Assembly: GCA_030740295.1 (NCBI GenBank)
Contig: JASLXP010000379.1
Location: forward strand, 1 to 33,365
Source of the DNA: Planctomycetota bacterium
GTDB lineage: Bacteria > Planctomycetota > PUPC01 > JACPCR01
DNA: 33,365 bases
Direction: 5' to 3'
Shown here: in pieces, positions 8,809 to 17,416 of the stretch
Layout of the letters: the number at the start of each line of letters is the position of its first letter
Numbering within the stretch: position 1 is the first letter of the stretch
Notes under the pieces: generated by a model
What the model saw: only the letters and a program-made list of their open reading frames with translations
Told to the model about the DNA's origin: nothing
Databases searched by the model: none
Position numbers and translations under genes: made by a program

Positions 8809-9564
8809 ATGTTGAATTTGTGGGAACTCGTTTTTAAGGGCGGCTGGTTCATGGGGCCGCTGCTCGCCTGTTCCATCGTGGGCATAGGAGTCGTCATTGA
8901 ACGGTTTCGTTACCTCAATGAAGTCGCCGTCGACAACGCAGGTCTTCGAAAAAAGGTCGCCTCCCTCGTACGTGCCGGCCGGCTGCGCCAGGCTGTCCAA
9001 CTGGTTGAAAGCACGCCCGGGCCGGTCGCTGCGATTTTTGATGTTGCGCTCCGCAAGCTCCAGTTTCTGGTCGGTCTGGGAAAAGAACCGGATCAGGTCG
9101 AAGAGGGCGTCATCAAATCCATGGAGGATCATGCGATCCACGTGGTCGCCGACCTCGAACGTTACCTGGTCGTGCTCGCCACGGTCATCAACATCGCGCC
9201 GATGCTCGGTTTCCTTGGAACGGTCTCTGGAATGATTGGCTCGTTCACGGTCATCTCGGAATCCGGGATGGACCCTCAGAAAATGGCCGGTGGTATCAGC
9301 GAAGCTCTCATCACGACAGCGTCGGGGCTGGTCATCGCGATCCCCTGCCAGATTGCTTACAACTATTTCACCAACCGTGTGCAGAGATTTGTCCTCGATA
9401 TTGAGGAGAGCGCGGCCCATTTCATCGAAGTCCTTTCTGGTGATTTTGAGAGGATCGAGAAGCAGGTCGACGATCTGCACGAAGAGTCGGATGCAGAAGA
9501 AGAGGAGGACGAGGAACTTGCGGAAGAGGAGCATGAAGAAGAGGAAGCATTAGCCAGTACTTAA
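8809..9564 (+). CDS. exbB: MotA/TolQ/ExbB family proton-channel protein
   Basis: A 251-residue inner-membrane protein of the ExbB/TolQ family, which forms a pentameric proton channel with ExbD/TolR and drives envelope machines with the proton-motive force. An N-terminal span (FMGPLLACSIVGIGVVI) is followed by the conserved ERF and a cytoplasmic domain. Then come the two diagnostic helices: APMLGFLGTVSGMIGSF and ALITTASGLVIAIPCQIAYNYF. It carries an unusual C-terminal tail after about residue 220 that is almost entirely Glu and Asp. First gene of the operon; 39 bp separate it from the first exbD. Family certain. Whether it works with a TonB-like or another partner is unknown, because no TonB is encoded nearby. 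Confidence 0.93.
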   Translation: MLNLWELVFKGGWFMGPLLACSIVGIGVVIERFRYLNEVAVDNAGLRKKVASLVRAGRLRQAVQLVESTPGPVAAIFDVALRKLQFLVGLGKEPDQVEEGVIKSMEDHAIHVVADLERYLVVLATVINIAPMLGFLGTVSGMIGSFTVISESGMDPQKMAGGISEALITTASGLVIAIPCQIAYNYFTNRVQRFVLDIEESAAHFIEVLSGDFERIEKQVDDLHEESDAEEEEDEELAEEEHEEEEALAST

Positions 9565-9603
9565 CGTGGCACTGCACCCCAACCGAGTCAGAGGAAGAAT
9601 CTC

Positions 9604-10143
9604 ATGAGAGTTCGGCAGAAAAGAGGTCTTTCGCCCGAGATACCAACCGCGTCCATGGCGGATGTGGCGTTTCTGCTGATCATCTTCTTCCTGGTGACCA
9701 CCAATTTCATGAATCAGAAGGGCATCCGGCTGGAGCTCCCTAACACGGAGAAATCCGAGGAGACCGCCGATCAGAAAAAGAAGAATATTGAACTGCGAGT
9801 GACCTCGTCGAATTTCCTGCTCAATGACGAAAAGGTAGCCGACGGCGAACTGGAAAAGCAGGTGAACAAGGCACTCAAAGACGCGGCCAACGATGCCGAC
9901 AAGATCGTCATCATGAAGAGCGACAAGGGCGCACCATACGACCGTTTCATTCTGGCGAACGACATCCTTCAGAAAACGCAGGCAATCATTACCATCGAAG
10001 TCACCGAAGGGGACGAGTCAGCAACCGTCAAGAAAGAAGAGATCAAGAAGGTCAATGTCAAGGGCGATATCGAGGCGAAGATGAAAGAAGCCGAAGAGGA
10101 CGATGGCGACGGCCCTCCGGAAGGACTGGAGGAGCCGGAATGA
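9604..10143 (+). CDS. exbD: ExbD/TolR family protein, copy 1
   Basis: A 179-residue ExbD/TolR-type protein with a short basic cytoplasmic N-terminus. A single membrane helix (SMADVAFLLIIFFLVTTNF) contains the essential proton-carrying Asp20. A periplasmic domain follows (IELRVTSSNFLLNDEKVADGEL, then KIVIMKSDKGAPYDRFILANDIL), with an added acidic C-terminal tail from about residue 145 (KMKEAEEDDGDG). The ribosome site GAGGAAG at 9591-9597 fits the ATG. Its last four bases overlap the start of the second exbD (ATGA), so the two are translationally coupled. Paired unequal ExbDs behind one ExbB are common in PVC-type bacteria. Confidence 0.93.
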   Translation: MRVRQKRGLSPEIPTASMADVAFLLIIFFLVTTNFMNQKGIRLELPNTEKSEETADQKKKNIELRVTSSNFLLNDEKVADGELEKQVNKALKDAANDADKIVIMKSDKGAPYDRFILANDILQKTQAIITIEVTEGDESATVKKEEIKKVNVKGDIEAKMKEAEEDDGDGPPEGLEEPE

Positions 10144-10664
10144 AGCTGGTCAAACAGAGAAGAAAAGCCGAGCCGGATATCCCGGTCGTTTCCATGTCGG
10201 ACATCGCGTTCCTGCTGATCATCTTCTTTCTGGTGACCACAAATTTCGTCAAGGAAAGCCACATCAAGCTCAAACTCCCAAAGGCCGAGACAGGGGAAGA
10301 CGAGGATAAGATTCAGATCAATGTGTCCATGGATCAGGACGGCGAGCTCTGGCTGAACGGCAAGCCGACCGCCAGCCTGAAGGTGGATTTAGGCAAGCTC
10401 CTGGGCGACAAGAAGGGCGACAAGCGGAAAGTCTTCTTCAAATGCCACAAGGGAATCCTTAACGATGTGTACATGGCCGCAATCGAAGAAATCAACGAAG
10501 CGGGCGGACTGCTCATCTTGAAGACCGACGAGAAGAAGGTCGCCAACGGCGCCAAGACGAAGAAACCAGACGAGCCTGAGCCCACGCCGCCCAAAGTACC
10601 AGAGCCCGCTCCATCGCCGACGCCAGATGGCCCCGGCGTAGAGATGGAGGGGGTATTGGAGTAA
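10140..10664 (+). CDS. exbD: ExbD/TolR family protein, copy 2
   Basis: A 174-residue second ExbD/TolR homologue. Its membrane helix SMSDIAFLLIIFFLVTTNF is nearly identical to that of copy 1, with the proton-carrying Asp at residue 21, but the periplasmic domain has diverged (IQINVSMDQDGELWLNGKPTASL). The C-terminus, after about residue 140, is Pro- and Glu-rich (PDEPEPTPPKVPEPAPSP), a low-complexity linker that could span periplasm or bind a partner. The ATG overlaps the stop of copy 1. A heterodimer of the two ExbDs in the channel is plausible inference. Confidence 0.93.
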   Translation: MKLVKQRRKAEPDIPVVSMSDIAFLLIIFFLVTTNFVKESHIKLKLPKAETGEDEDKIQINVSMDQDGELWLNGKPTASLKVDLGKLLGDKKGDKRKVFFKCHKGILNDVYMAAIEEINEAGGLLILKTDEKKVANGAKTKKPDEPEPTPPKVPEPAPSPTPDGPGVEMEGVLE

Positions 10665-11004
10665 CGAAATGCGTAATGACGTAATGACGTAATGACGTAA
10701 TGATTTCCTCGAGAGCTTCTGCGCGGTGTGCGTATTATTTTCTTGCTTTAGATCAAACCTTTCCTTGTGTCAGAGAGGCTGAGATTAAGAGCTGAAACTC
10801 GCGCCTGCGTTCGGAAACGAGAATGTACATTACTCCGCTCATAACAGACTAAGAGTTCATCCCAACGAATAAAGAACAACTACGAGCTCAACCGATATCA
10901 CAACAGAACCGTCTATCACAGAATTACTCATTACGATTACACAGCAGAACCGTCTATCACAGAACTACTGATTACTTATTACTTTATTACGTCATTACGA
11001 TCCC
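10665..11004. repeat. Operon spacer with inverted CGTAATGA words and 41-bp-period direct repeat
   Basis: This 340-bp non-coding spacer starts with four perfect tandem copies of CGTAATGA (10672-10703) and ends with the reverse complement TCATTACG at 10928-10935 and 10992-10999, so its ends can pair. Inside, a 31-bp sequence beginning CAGAACCGTCTATCACAGAA is repeated at 10904-10934 and 10945-10975 with two mismatches. No gene or terminator with a T-run is seen, so the operon may continue through it. Confidence 0.8.
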
Positions 11005-12090
11005 ATGTCCTCCAGCATAAACCAAGAAGACTTTCAGGTAATTGACAACGCCAAAACACGACTGGTCAGTTTGGCAATCCTTCAGGCCATCCTTTGGATC
11101 GTTGCGCTCCTTTTGCCGCCGATCCTCGAGTTTGAATTCCTCATCGATGACGACGCCCGAGCAGCCGCCATGACTGCGAAGGAGAAAAAGGAAACTCCGC
11201 CAGTCAGCATCCGCAATGAGGCGGTCTTCCTGGCACGAAGGGTTGTGCCGCATCCGGAGGCCGGCGCGTTCTTTTTTTCTGCTGTGGCGCTGCTTGCTGC
11301 TTTCTTCGGTGGGATGTTCGGCTATGGCAAACGATCATGGACTTTTATCATTGTGGGTTTCTGGATGGTCGTGGCCAACGCAGCCTTCTTTGCCGTTATG
11401 TCGGTGATTTCGCTGCTCCTCACCGTATGGAATCTGCTTATGACGGGGTTTCACACCATCAGCAAAGGCTGGGGGGAGTTTGCCACTCACAACTTCGCCG
11501 AGATGATCTCCTGGGCAATTATTATGGTTGGCTCAATTGCCCTTGTGTACATTGCGCATCGCGCACTCAGACCGGCATTCAAAGGAGTCTTGATCATCGG
11601 CCGCGCTCAGGAACTGGATAGCGGCCTGCTGGACTTTCTTGCGCCGTTCGAAGGCCAGAATCGCTCGCAGGTTCTGACCCTCCTGTTCCGGAACTCACTC
11701 GCCGAATGTGTCAGCTACGCGCTGGTCGGTCACCTTTTCATACTCACTTTGTTTTCCGGGCCTGGCTTCATCACCGAGCTGAATGACTTCATCGAAACCC
11801 AGAAGGCGGAAGAGACGGAGAAGGTGGAGTCCGGCGATACGGACGAAGGTGAAACAAGCAAGGAAGGTGAGAAAACTGAAGGGAGTGCCGATGGTGCAAA
11901 TGCGACATCACTACCCGAGCCAGGCAAGGGCCTCGACACGCCGGCAGCCAAGCCAAAATCCGATGACCCCGTCTTTGATGAGCTGGATAGCGACACCAAA
12001 CCCACTGGCAAAGAAGACGACTACAAAAAGCACATCAACAAGCCCGAAAAGACGGATGCAGCCGATGATGATTTTCTGAAGCTGGATTAG
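11005..12090 (+). CDS. Hypothetical multi-span membrane protein with acidic tail
   Basis: A 361-residue protein not matched to a family. The first 250 residues carry about five or six membrane spans: LAILQAILWIVALLLPPIL, AGAFFFSAVALLAAFFGGMFG, FIIVGFWMVVANAAFFAVMSVISLLLTV, MISWAIIMVGSIALVYIAH, and a hydrophobic segment near VSYALVGHLFILTLF. After about residue 255 it becomes a long Glu/Asp/Ser/Lys-rich low-complexity tail ending FLKLD. Acidic tails recur on ExbB, ExbD copy 1 and the last gene of this operon, which suggests a common interaction mode. The ATG follows the repeat spacer directly and has no good ribosome site, so the start is moderately certain. Its place in the operon suggests an accessory subunit of the ExbBD machine (inference). 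Confidence 0.75.
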   Translation: MSSSINQEDFQVIDNAKTRLVSLAILQAILWIVALLLPPILEFEFLIDDDARAAAMTAKEKKETPPVSIRNEAVFLARRVVPHPEAGAFFFSAVALLAAFFGGMFGYGKRSWTFIIVGFWMVVANAAFFAVMSVISLLLTVWNLLMTGFHTISKGWGEFATHNFAEMISWAIIMVGSIALVYIAHRALRPAFKGVLIIGRAQELDSGLLDFLAPFEGQNRSQVLTLLFRNSLAECVSYALVGHLFILTLFSGPGFITELNDFIETQKAEETEKVESGDTDEGETSKEGEKTEGSADGANATSLPEPGKGLDTPAAKPKSDDPVFDELDSDTKPTGKEDDYKKHINKPEKTDAADDDFLKLD

Positions 12091-12341
12091 CGTAATCCGT
12101 AACCCGTAATTCGTAATAAGTAATGAGTAATGTTTGGCTTGGGATGCAATGCCAAGCCGCAGTCATCGATACAGAAGTAATTCGTATTGAGTAATCCGGG
12201 ACTACGAACCTGAGAACATCGACCGGAAGGTCTGACGAATTGAAACGCATGTAAGAACAAAGACGGACTCCCAATCTTACTCATTACGTATTACGGATTA
12301 CGTATTTCCCATCAACCATTAACCATCAACCATTCTTCACC
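12091..12341. repeat. Operon spacer bounded by inverted GTAAT/ATTAC words
   Basis: CGTAATCCGTAA at 12091-12102 is the exact reverse complement of TTACGGATTACG at 12291-12302. More copies of the same word (CGTAATTCGTAATAAG, GTAATGAGTAATG) follow the left arm, and ACTCATTACGTATTAC precedes the right arm. The right end also has a doubled CCATCAACCATT word just before the GTG start at 12342. No gene seen. Confidence 0.75.
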
Positions 12342-14321
12342 GTGTCCCGCCCCATCAACATCACCGGAATGAAGCTCGGCCGCCCCGCGTCGTTCTGGGT
12401 GTTCGCGCTGGGGATGCTGTGCGTGAGTGCCGCAGCCACTCTGTTCCCGGCGGGGCTGATGAGCTATCTGTCGCCTTTCATGGGCAAAGGGCCGGCGGGA
12501 CATCTGCTCAAGACACCGGTTCTGGTCACGCTGCTTGGGCTGGCGGCTTTTCTTGTCCATTGTTTCTCCGTCCTGGCCCTTGGTGGCGCGGGGTGGCTAA
12601 TCCTGCATCGGGCATGGAACCCGGGCCGGGTCTGGCGTGCAGATGAAAACGATCCCACATGGTTCAAATGGTTCCTCGGGCGTTACAACAAATGGTCGAG
12701 ACGCCCGCTCTCTCTGGCCTGGAGAGGCACTTATCTCACCATCATTCTGGCCATCTTCGGATGGGCATACATGACCGCGGGCGAAGCATTTAAGCTGCCG
12801 TTTGAAGGCGATCCGGACGGCATGGTCTCCTACTACATTTATTGGATGGCACTGTTTTTCTGGCCGGCCACGTTTATCTCTCTCTCGAACATCTATTCGG
12901 TGAAGCAGCATTTTCTGGGCGAGGAAATCCAGCTCGAAGAAATGGTGCGGCCCCACGACGTCATGGATCTGATTCACGACAAAGACGCCATCACCAAGCG
13001 GCAACGGGTGAAGGCCCGGGTCAAAGATAGAAAACCTTCAGCCGTCACCTGGCTGTGGGAGCATCGGATGGAGATCCTGATTTTCATTTTGTCTGCCCCC
13101 ATCCTTACCTGGCTCTTCAAAGACTATTTTCCACAAAGTGATCGGGGCATTCCTCCGCCGTTCAGTTGGTATCAGGCATCGTTTTACGGCTGCTTTTTTG
13201 CATTTGCGGGCGCGTTCTTCCTGCACATGCGCACTTCCCTTCTGCGGCAGCACACATCCGAGATCGGTCACACAGACGTCCAGGCCCGCTGGGCAAGCCA
13301 GCAGATGCTGCGTGCCTACAGATACGGCGATGACCCCCGCTACAGCGAATCCAACGGCATCTCATTCACGATCCATTTCCTCCTGATTGCGGGCCCGATC
13401 CTTCTTGCCCTTCTCACCGGCCTCTTCGGGTGTATCGATCCCTATCGCATCCCGCTCGGTGGCGGCGATGCCCCCGCGTCTCCGCAAAAGAAGCAGGTGA
13501 AGGTCATCAAGAAAAAGCGAAAGTTCCTGGTCAACCCGTTCAGTTCGATCGTCTTTGCGGAGATAACTCCGGAGATGATGGATATGGAACTGAGCGAGGT
13601 CACCGAACACGCATACTCCGGGCGACGCGGTGGCGGGCGCGGCAAGCGAGGCGACCCCGGATTCGGTGGAGGAGAGGGAGGTGGCGCAGTGCGATTCATC
13701 CGAATCCAGCACAATGGATCTGACTGGGATCGCAACATGAAGTTGAACGGCGACAATCAGATGTTGCAGGAGTTTCACAAACGGACCAACGGCATCCCCA
13801 TCGCCCGCAAGACGGAATCCATACGAATCGATGACATCCCCAAATGGAAAAAAGACCAGAGCGCGCCATTCCTCTACATCACCGGTCGAAAGTCCTTCAG
13901 TATTACCGCGCGGGAAGCACGCATCCTTAAGGACTACATGATCAACAGGGGCGGATTCATTATCGGGGACAGCCCGGGCGAGTATTTCGCGAGTTCCTTC
14001 ACCCGGATGATCAGCCGCACGCTCGGCCCGCTGGCACGCTGGGTCGATATTCCCAACGATGACATTCTGTACACCTGCTACTACAGGCTTCCCAGAGGCG
14101 CTCCACCACTCTGGCATCATGACGGGCACCGGGCAAGAGGAATCAAGGTAAAGGGCCGCTGGGTCGTCTTTTATCACCCGGGCGATTTGGGAGACGCCTG
14201 GAAGATCGGCCATTCCGGTGCGAAAAAAGACTCCGTCGAAATGGCCTACAACATGGGCGTCAACCTGATGTATTACGCGTTCACTCGCTATATAGATTTC
14301 CACCATAAAGGAAAGTACTGA
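12342..14321 (+). CDS. Membrane-anchored DUF4159 protein
   Basis: A 659-residue protein starting at GTG 12342; ATG at 12369 is an alternative. The N-terminal ~400 residues are membrane-embedded, with roughly seven hydrophobic spans (for example FWVFALGMLCVSAAATLFPA, VLVTLLGLAAFLVHCFSVLAL, YLTIILAIFGWAYM, MEILIFILSAPILTWLF, FLLIAGPILLALLTGLFG). A Gly/Arg linker (RRGGGRGKRGDPGFGGG, about 430-450) leads to a C-terminal DUF4159 domain. The domain shows the family signatures VRFIRIQHNGSDWDRN, PFLYITGRKSFSITAREA, and RGGFIIGDSPG. DUF4159 has a glutamine-amidotransferase-like fold with no established activity. The domain would face the periplasm if the span count is odd, but topology needs a predictor. 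DUF4159 genes near ExbBD genes are known in PVC-like bacteria. Confidence 0.85.
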   Translation: MSRPINITGMKLGRPASFWVFALGMLCVSAAATLFPAGLMSYLSPFMGKGPAGHLLKTPVLVTLLGLAAFLVHCFSVLALGGAGWLILHRAWNPGRVWRADENDPTWFKWFLGRYNKWSRRPLSLAWRGTYLTIILAIFGWAYMTAGEAFKLPFEGDPDGMVSYYIYWMALFFWPATFISLSNIYSVKQHFLGEEIQLEEMVRPHDVMDLIHDKDAITKRQRVKARVKDRKPSAVTWLWEHRMEILIFILSAPILTWLFKDYFPQSDRGIPPPFSWYQASFYGCFFAFAGAFFLHMRTSLLRQHTSEIGHTDVQARWASQQMLRAYRYGDDPRYSESNGISFTIHFLLIAGPILLALLTGLFGCIDPYRIPLGGGDAPASPQKKQVKVIKKKRKFLVNPFSSIVFAEITPEMMDMELSEVTEHAYSGRRGGGRGKRGDPGFGGGEGGGAVRFIRIQHNGSDWDRNMKLNGDNQMLQEFHKRTNGIPIARKTESIRIDDIPKWKKDQSAPFLYITGRKSFSITAREARILKDYMINRGGFIIGDSPGEYFASSFTRMISRTLGPLARWVDIPNDDILYTCYYRLPRGAPPLWHHDGHRARGIKVKGRWVVFYHPGDLGDAWKIGHSGAKKDSVEMAYNMGVNLMYYAFTRYIDFHHKGKY

Positions 14322-14331
14322 GATTGTATCG

Positions 14332-15828
14332 ATGAAAAAATCATTGCTGCTGGCAACTCTGTCGTTTTTCATACTTCCCCTCTCCGCTGCCGGTCGGGTC
14401 AGCTTCTCCCCGCTGGATCTCGAGCGCTACAAGCAACTGCGCGAAGCAGAACGCTACCAGGTGGATCTGGCCGATAAGCAGTTCCGGGCCAGCCAGTGGG
14501 AAGCCGCCATCAACGAATACCGCAAGTTCCTCAAACTTCATCCGGACAGTTCCTCCTGCTCCTATGCCCAGATGATGGTGGCCTACTGCAACGAGGGAAA
14601 GAAGTACGTCAACGAGGCATTCAAGCAGTATCAGAAGGTTCTCGACTACTATCCCAAAAGTCTGGAAGCGCCGTACGCTCTGCACCGCATGTCCCAGTGC
14701 CATCTGAAGTCAGGCGAATTTGCAGAAGAAATTAAGATCCTGGTGAAAATCAGTGGAGACAAAGCCTATGCAGGGCATCCGATTGTCCCGGTCGTCCTCT
14801 ATCGGCTTGCCGGCATCGCGGACAAGGATCCAAAGAAGATTGAGAAGTCCGTTCTCTATCGAAAGAGGATTGTTACCGATTACTCAAAGTACACCTATTT
14901 CCGGCACTGCGTGTCCTGGCTCGCCAGCCACTATCTGTTGAGGGAAAACGACCCGGTCAGCGCGCGCACAATGTACATCAAGTATCCCGGCCAGACGAAG
15001 GAAACGGTGGAGCTCTGGGTCGCGGATGCCTACCTCTCGGCGGCGCGTTCCAATAAAAAGAAGGCCGACGATTATCGTGAAAACGCGCGTACCATCTGGA
15101 AGGGATTTCCAGCCAAGTTCCCCAACGCGACCAGCTACTCAAAACGGTGTACCATGCGGCTTGCACAGAGCTATCGCGACGCGGGCGATCACAAAAAGGC
15201 TTTGGAAATCTACGCGGCCTACATCGCCAAATACCCGAACGATGATGGTGCCCGCTACGAGGTGGCCCGTTACCTGGAAGAGCAGAAGCGCTGGAACGAC
15301 GCGCGCATGGAATACCTCAAAATGCAGGACAAACTTCGCGCCCAGTGGGAGGTCGCCTACAGTTACGAACGCCAGGGCGGCAAAGCAGACGAAGCCATCT
15401 CGAATTATCAGAAAGTGATCGATGGCGATTTCGTCCGCTATGCCCATGCCATGTACCGGATGGGCGAAGTGCTCTACCATCAGAAGAGAGATTACGAAAC
15501 CGCGATGAAGCGGTTCATGGAAAGCAACTACAGCCCGCCAACCCATCTGTTCCGTGTTGCCGATTGCCTCAAGGCGCTCAAACGTTTCGACGCCGCCGTC
15601 AAACAGTACGGCGAAATCGTGACCTTCTTCAAGGGCAGCGCGCCGGAAGCCTATCTACGAATGGGCCGCGTCTATCTCAACAACCTCAAGCAGAGGAAAG
15701 CAGCCATCGAAGTTTTCAAGACACTCATCCGCAATTACGGGAAGAGCGGACAGTCCTCTCAGGCACACCGACACCTCGAAGATCTCGGTGTTGTGCTTAC
15801 CGGCGGCGGCTTGAAGGAAGAGAAATGA
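14332..15828 (+). CDS. Secreted TPR-repeat protein
   Basis: A 498-residue protein with an N-terminal signal peptide (MKKSLLLATLSFFILPLSAAG), followed by tetratricopeptide-type helical repeats over almost its whole length. Examples are AINEYRKFLKLHPDSSSCSYA (about 58-78), AFKQYQKVLDYYPKSLEAPYAL, ALEIYAAYIAKYPNDDGARYEVA, AISNYQKVIDGDFVRYAHAMYRMGEV and AIEVFKTLIRNYGKSGQSSQAH. TPRs act as protein-binding scaffolds. The predicted location is the periplasm or outer-membrane inner face, resembling YbgF/CpoB, which accompany Tol systems. It starts 10 bp after the DUF4159 gene. Role as a periplasmic adaptor of the ExbBD machine is inference. Confidence 0.88.
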   Translation: MKKSLLLATLSFFILPLSAAGRVSFSPLDLERYKQLREAERYQVDLADKQFRASQWEAAINEYRKFLKLHPDSSSCSYAQMMVAYCNEGKKYVNEAFKQYQKVLDYYPKSLEAPYALHRMSQCHLKSGEFAEEIKILVKISGDKAYAGHPIVPVVLYRLAGIADKDPKKIEKSVLYRKRIVTDYSKYTYFRHCVSWLASHYLLRENDPVSARTMYIKYPGQTKETVELWVADAYLSAARSNKKKADDYRENARTIWKGFPAKFPNATSYSKRCTMRLAQSYRDAGDHKKALEIYAAYIAKYPNDDGARYEVARYLEEQKRWNDARMEYLKMQDKLRAQWEVAYSYERQGGKADEAISNYQKVIDGDFVRYAHAMYRMGEVLYHQKRDYETAMKRFMESNYSPPTHLFRVADCLKALKRFDAAVKQYGEIVTFFKGSAPEAYLRMGRVYLNNLKQRKAAIEVFKTLIRNYGKSGQSSQAHRHLEDLGVVLTGGGLKEEK

Positions 15829-15874
15829 TCTTGACGGTTACTCATTACCCATTACGCATCATTCATTACGTTCC
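15829..15874. repeat. Short spacer made of ATTAC words
   Basis: The 46 bases between the TPR gene and the next gene consist largely of CATTAC repeats (ACTCATTACCCATTACGCA, then TTCATTACG). This is the same word found in the spacers at 10665-11004 and 12091-12341. No ribosome site of normal strength is visible before the ATG at 15875. Confidence 0.7.
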
Positions 15875-17416
15875 ATGAGCGACGAACAAAAAGAAAAAGA
15901 CGAAGACACGAAACAGAGGGGCAAAGCCGAAGACTCAGACGACTCAGAAGAGGAATCGCTCGAGGAGGAAGTCGATGATTTCGTTAAGCAGATGTCCGGT
16001 TTGGATTCTGACGAGGAGACGGACGGCGAACCGCTCACCGTCGAAACGGTCCTGGTTAACAGCAGTGCCAAAACAGAAGATGGGGATGGCGCGGATGCTC
16101 CCGAAGAGGAAGAGCCTGCGAAGGATGATGCTGATCCTGCCTCCACCGATAAGGATGGAGATGAGCCTGCTTCGCCACAGATGAGCCTTCAGGATATGGG
16201 CATTGGCGAAGATACATTGCCCGAGCTTGACCCTGAGACCGGTCAGTTCTCCCTCCACGGAACGGCCCTCGAGGAAGGCGTGAAGGTTTTCATTTACAAC
16301 GACAGGGGCCAGCCCGTTTTCGGATTCATGCTCGAAGACGGCAGCGTGGTAATCACGCCCGAAGAAGCCGCAGACAACGTCGTCGTCGAACCAAAGCCGA
16401 AGAAGAAAAAGAAGAAAAAAAAGAAGAAGAAGTCCAAGAAGAAAGCGAAGAAAAAGGCATCATCAAAAGCCAAGTCAGAGAGCGCACTGAAAGGCACCGC
16501 CGAGCGCCGCGCACGAGCAAAAGCCAAGGCCACCGGCAAGCGTGTGGGCGTTTCGCAGGGAAAGAAGAAATCCTCCTTCTTCCTGACCTTTTTCATGATG
16601 CTTTCGACGATCTCCTGCCTGGGCCTCATTGCCTGGTTCTACATGTTCGATGGCAAGACATTCGTGCAGAAATACCTCAAGCCCGAGGAACAGACCGGAG
16701 CGACGCCGGACACCAAAGATCAGATGGCACCCTTTAAGCCAAGAGCGTTCAGTCCACGTGATATGGATGTAGACGGTGAAGTGGATGCAGCGCAGGCCCA
16801 GTTGACCGAATCAGGATGGGTCATTGCTGCACCCAAGGATGAACCTAAGTGGGCTTTGTGGAGCAGTGGTGTCATTGAAAACGGCGTCCTCAACGGCAAG
16901 GGAACAATTCAACTCAAGCGAAAGGGCGACGACAATTTTCATGTAACATTCCTCGCCGGCTTTTATAAAGGCCCGAAAGACACCCCAGCCAAACAGGGGA
17001 ACATGACCCTTCTGCTCAATGCCCCCAAAGCGCGCAAGAAAGTCTTCTTCGGATTCGGCGTCCAGCTTAATCAGATCTTCCTCGTGCCTTTCCGCGGCAG
17101 CAAGAAAGGGGAGGAACGCAGACACCCGCCACCGATTAATCTGGCGTACAACACCTGGTACAAAATTGATGCCAAAGCCGAGGGCCGCTTCGTCAATTTC
17201 TACTTCAACGGCCAGAAAATCGACGGTGTGCAACTGAACGCGGATGACGTCACGGATGTTGCTCTGACGAACATCCAGTCACGTGTCTGCTATCGCGATT
17301 TCAACATGCAGGAGGATGGAGTGGAAACCACCACTACCACGACCATCCAGCCAGCGGATGCGAACGCAGACACGGACGTGGAGGAACTGGACACGAACAG
17401 CGATGACGCGGAGTAG
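15875..17416 (+). CDS. Single-span protein: acidic N-terminus, poly-lysine, LamG-like C-domain
   Basis: A 513-residue protein not matched to a named family. Residues 1-100 are extremely acidic. Residues about 110-170 form a small globular region (VKVFIYNDRGQPVFGFMLEDG). At about 173-198 there is a nearly unbroken lysine stretch, followed by a basic Ala/Lys segment. One membrane helix lies at about 232-256 (SFFLTFFMMLSTISCLGLIAW). The periplasmic C-terminus, about 300-485, looks like a LamG/DUF1080-type jelly roll (WALWSSGVIENGVLNGKGTI, INLAYNTWYKIDAKAEGRFVNFYFNGQKI). The positive-inside rule puts the lysine-rich part in the cytoplasm. It ends the ExbBD operon and has TonB-like one-span topology, so it could be the transducer (inference). 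The TAG stop at 17414 is also the first codon of the downstream repeat unit. Confidence 0.75.
   Translation: MSDEQKEKDEDTKQRGKAEDSDDSEEESLEEEVDDFVKQMSGLDSDEETDGEPLTVETVLVNSSAKTEDGDGADAPEEEEPAKDDADPASTDKDGDEPASPQMSLQDMGIGEDTLPELDPETGQFSLHGTALEEGVKVFIYNDRGQPVFGFMLEDGSVVITPEEAADNVVVEPKPKKKKKKKKKKKSKKKAKKKASSKAKSESALKGTAERRARAKAKATGKRVGVSQGKKKSSFFLTFFMMLSTISCLGLIAWFYMFDGKTFVQKYLKPEEQTGATPDTKDQMAPFKPRAFSPRDMDVDGEVDAAQAQLTESGWVIAAPKDEPKWALWSSGVIENGVLNGKGTIQLKRKGDDNFHVTFLAGFYKGPKDTPAKQGNMTLLLNAPKARKKVFFGFGVQLNQIFLVPFRGSKKGEERRHPPPINLAYNTWYKIDAKAEGRFVNFYFNGQKIDGVQLNADDVTDVALTNIQSRVCYRDFNMQEDGVETTTTTTIQPADANADTDVEELDTNSDDAE

Noticed and set aside
10672..10703. Four CGTAATGA copies considered as a CRISPR or iteron array
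   Set aside because: The 8-bp units have no spacers, so it is not CRISPR. No replication gene is near, so iterons are unsupported.
13362..14372. Antisense frame opposite the DUF4159 gene
   Set aside because: No protein-like motifs; a shadow of the sense frame, whose DUF4159 domain is recognisable.
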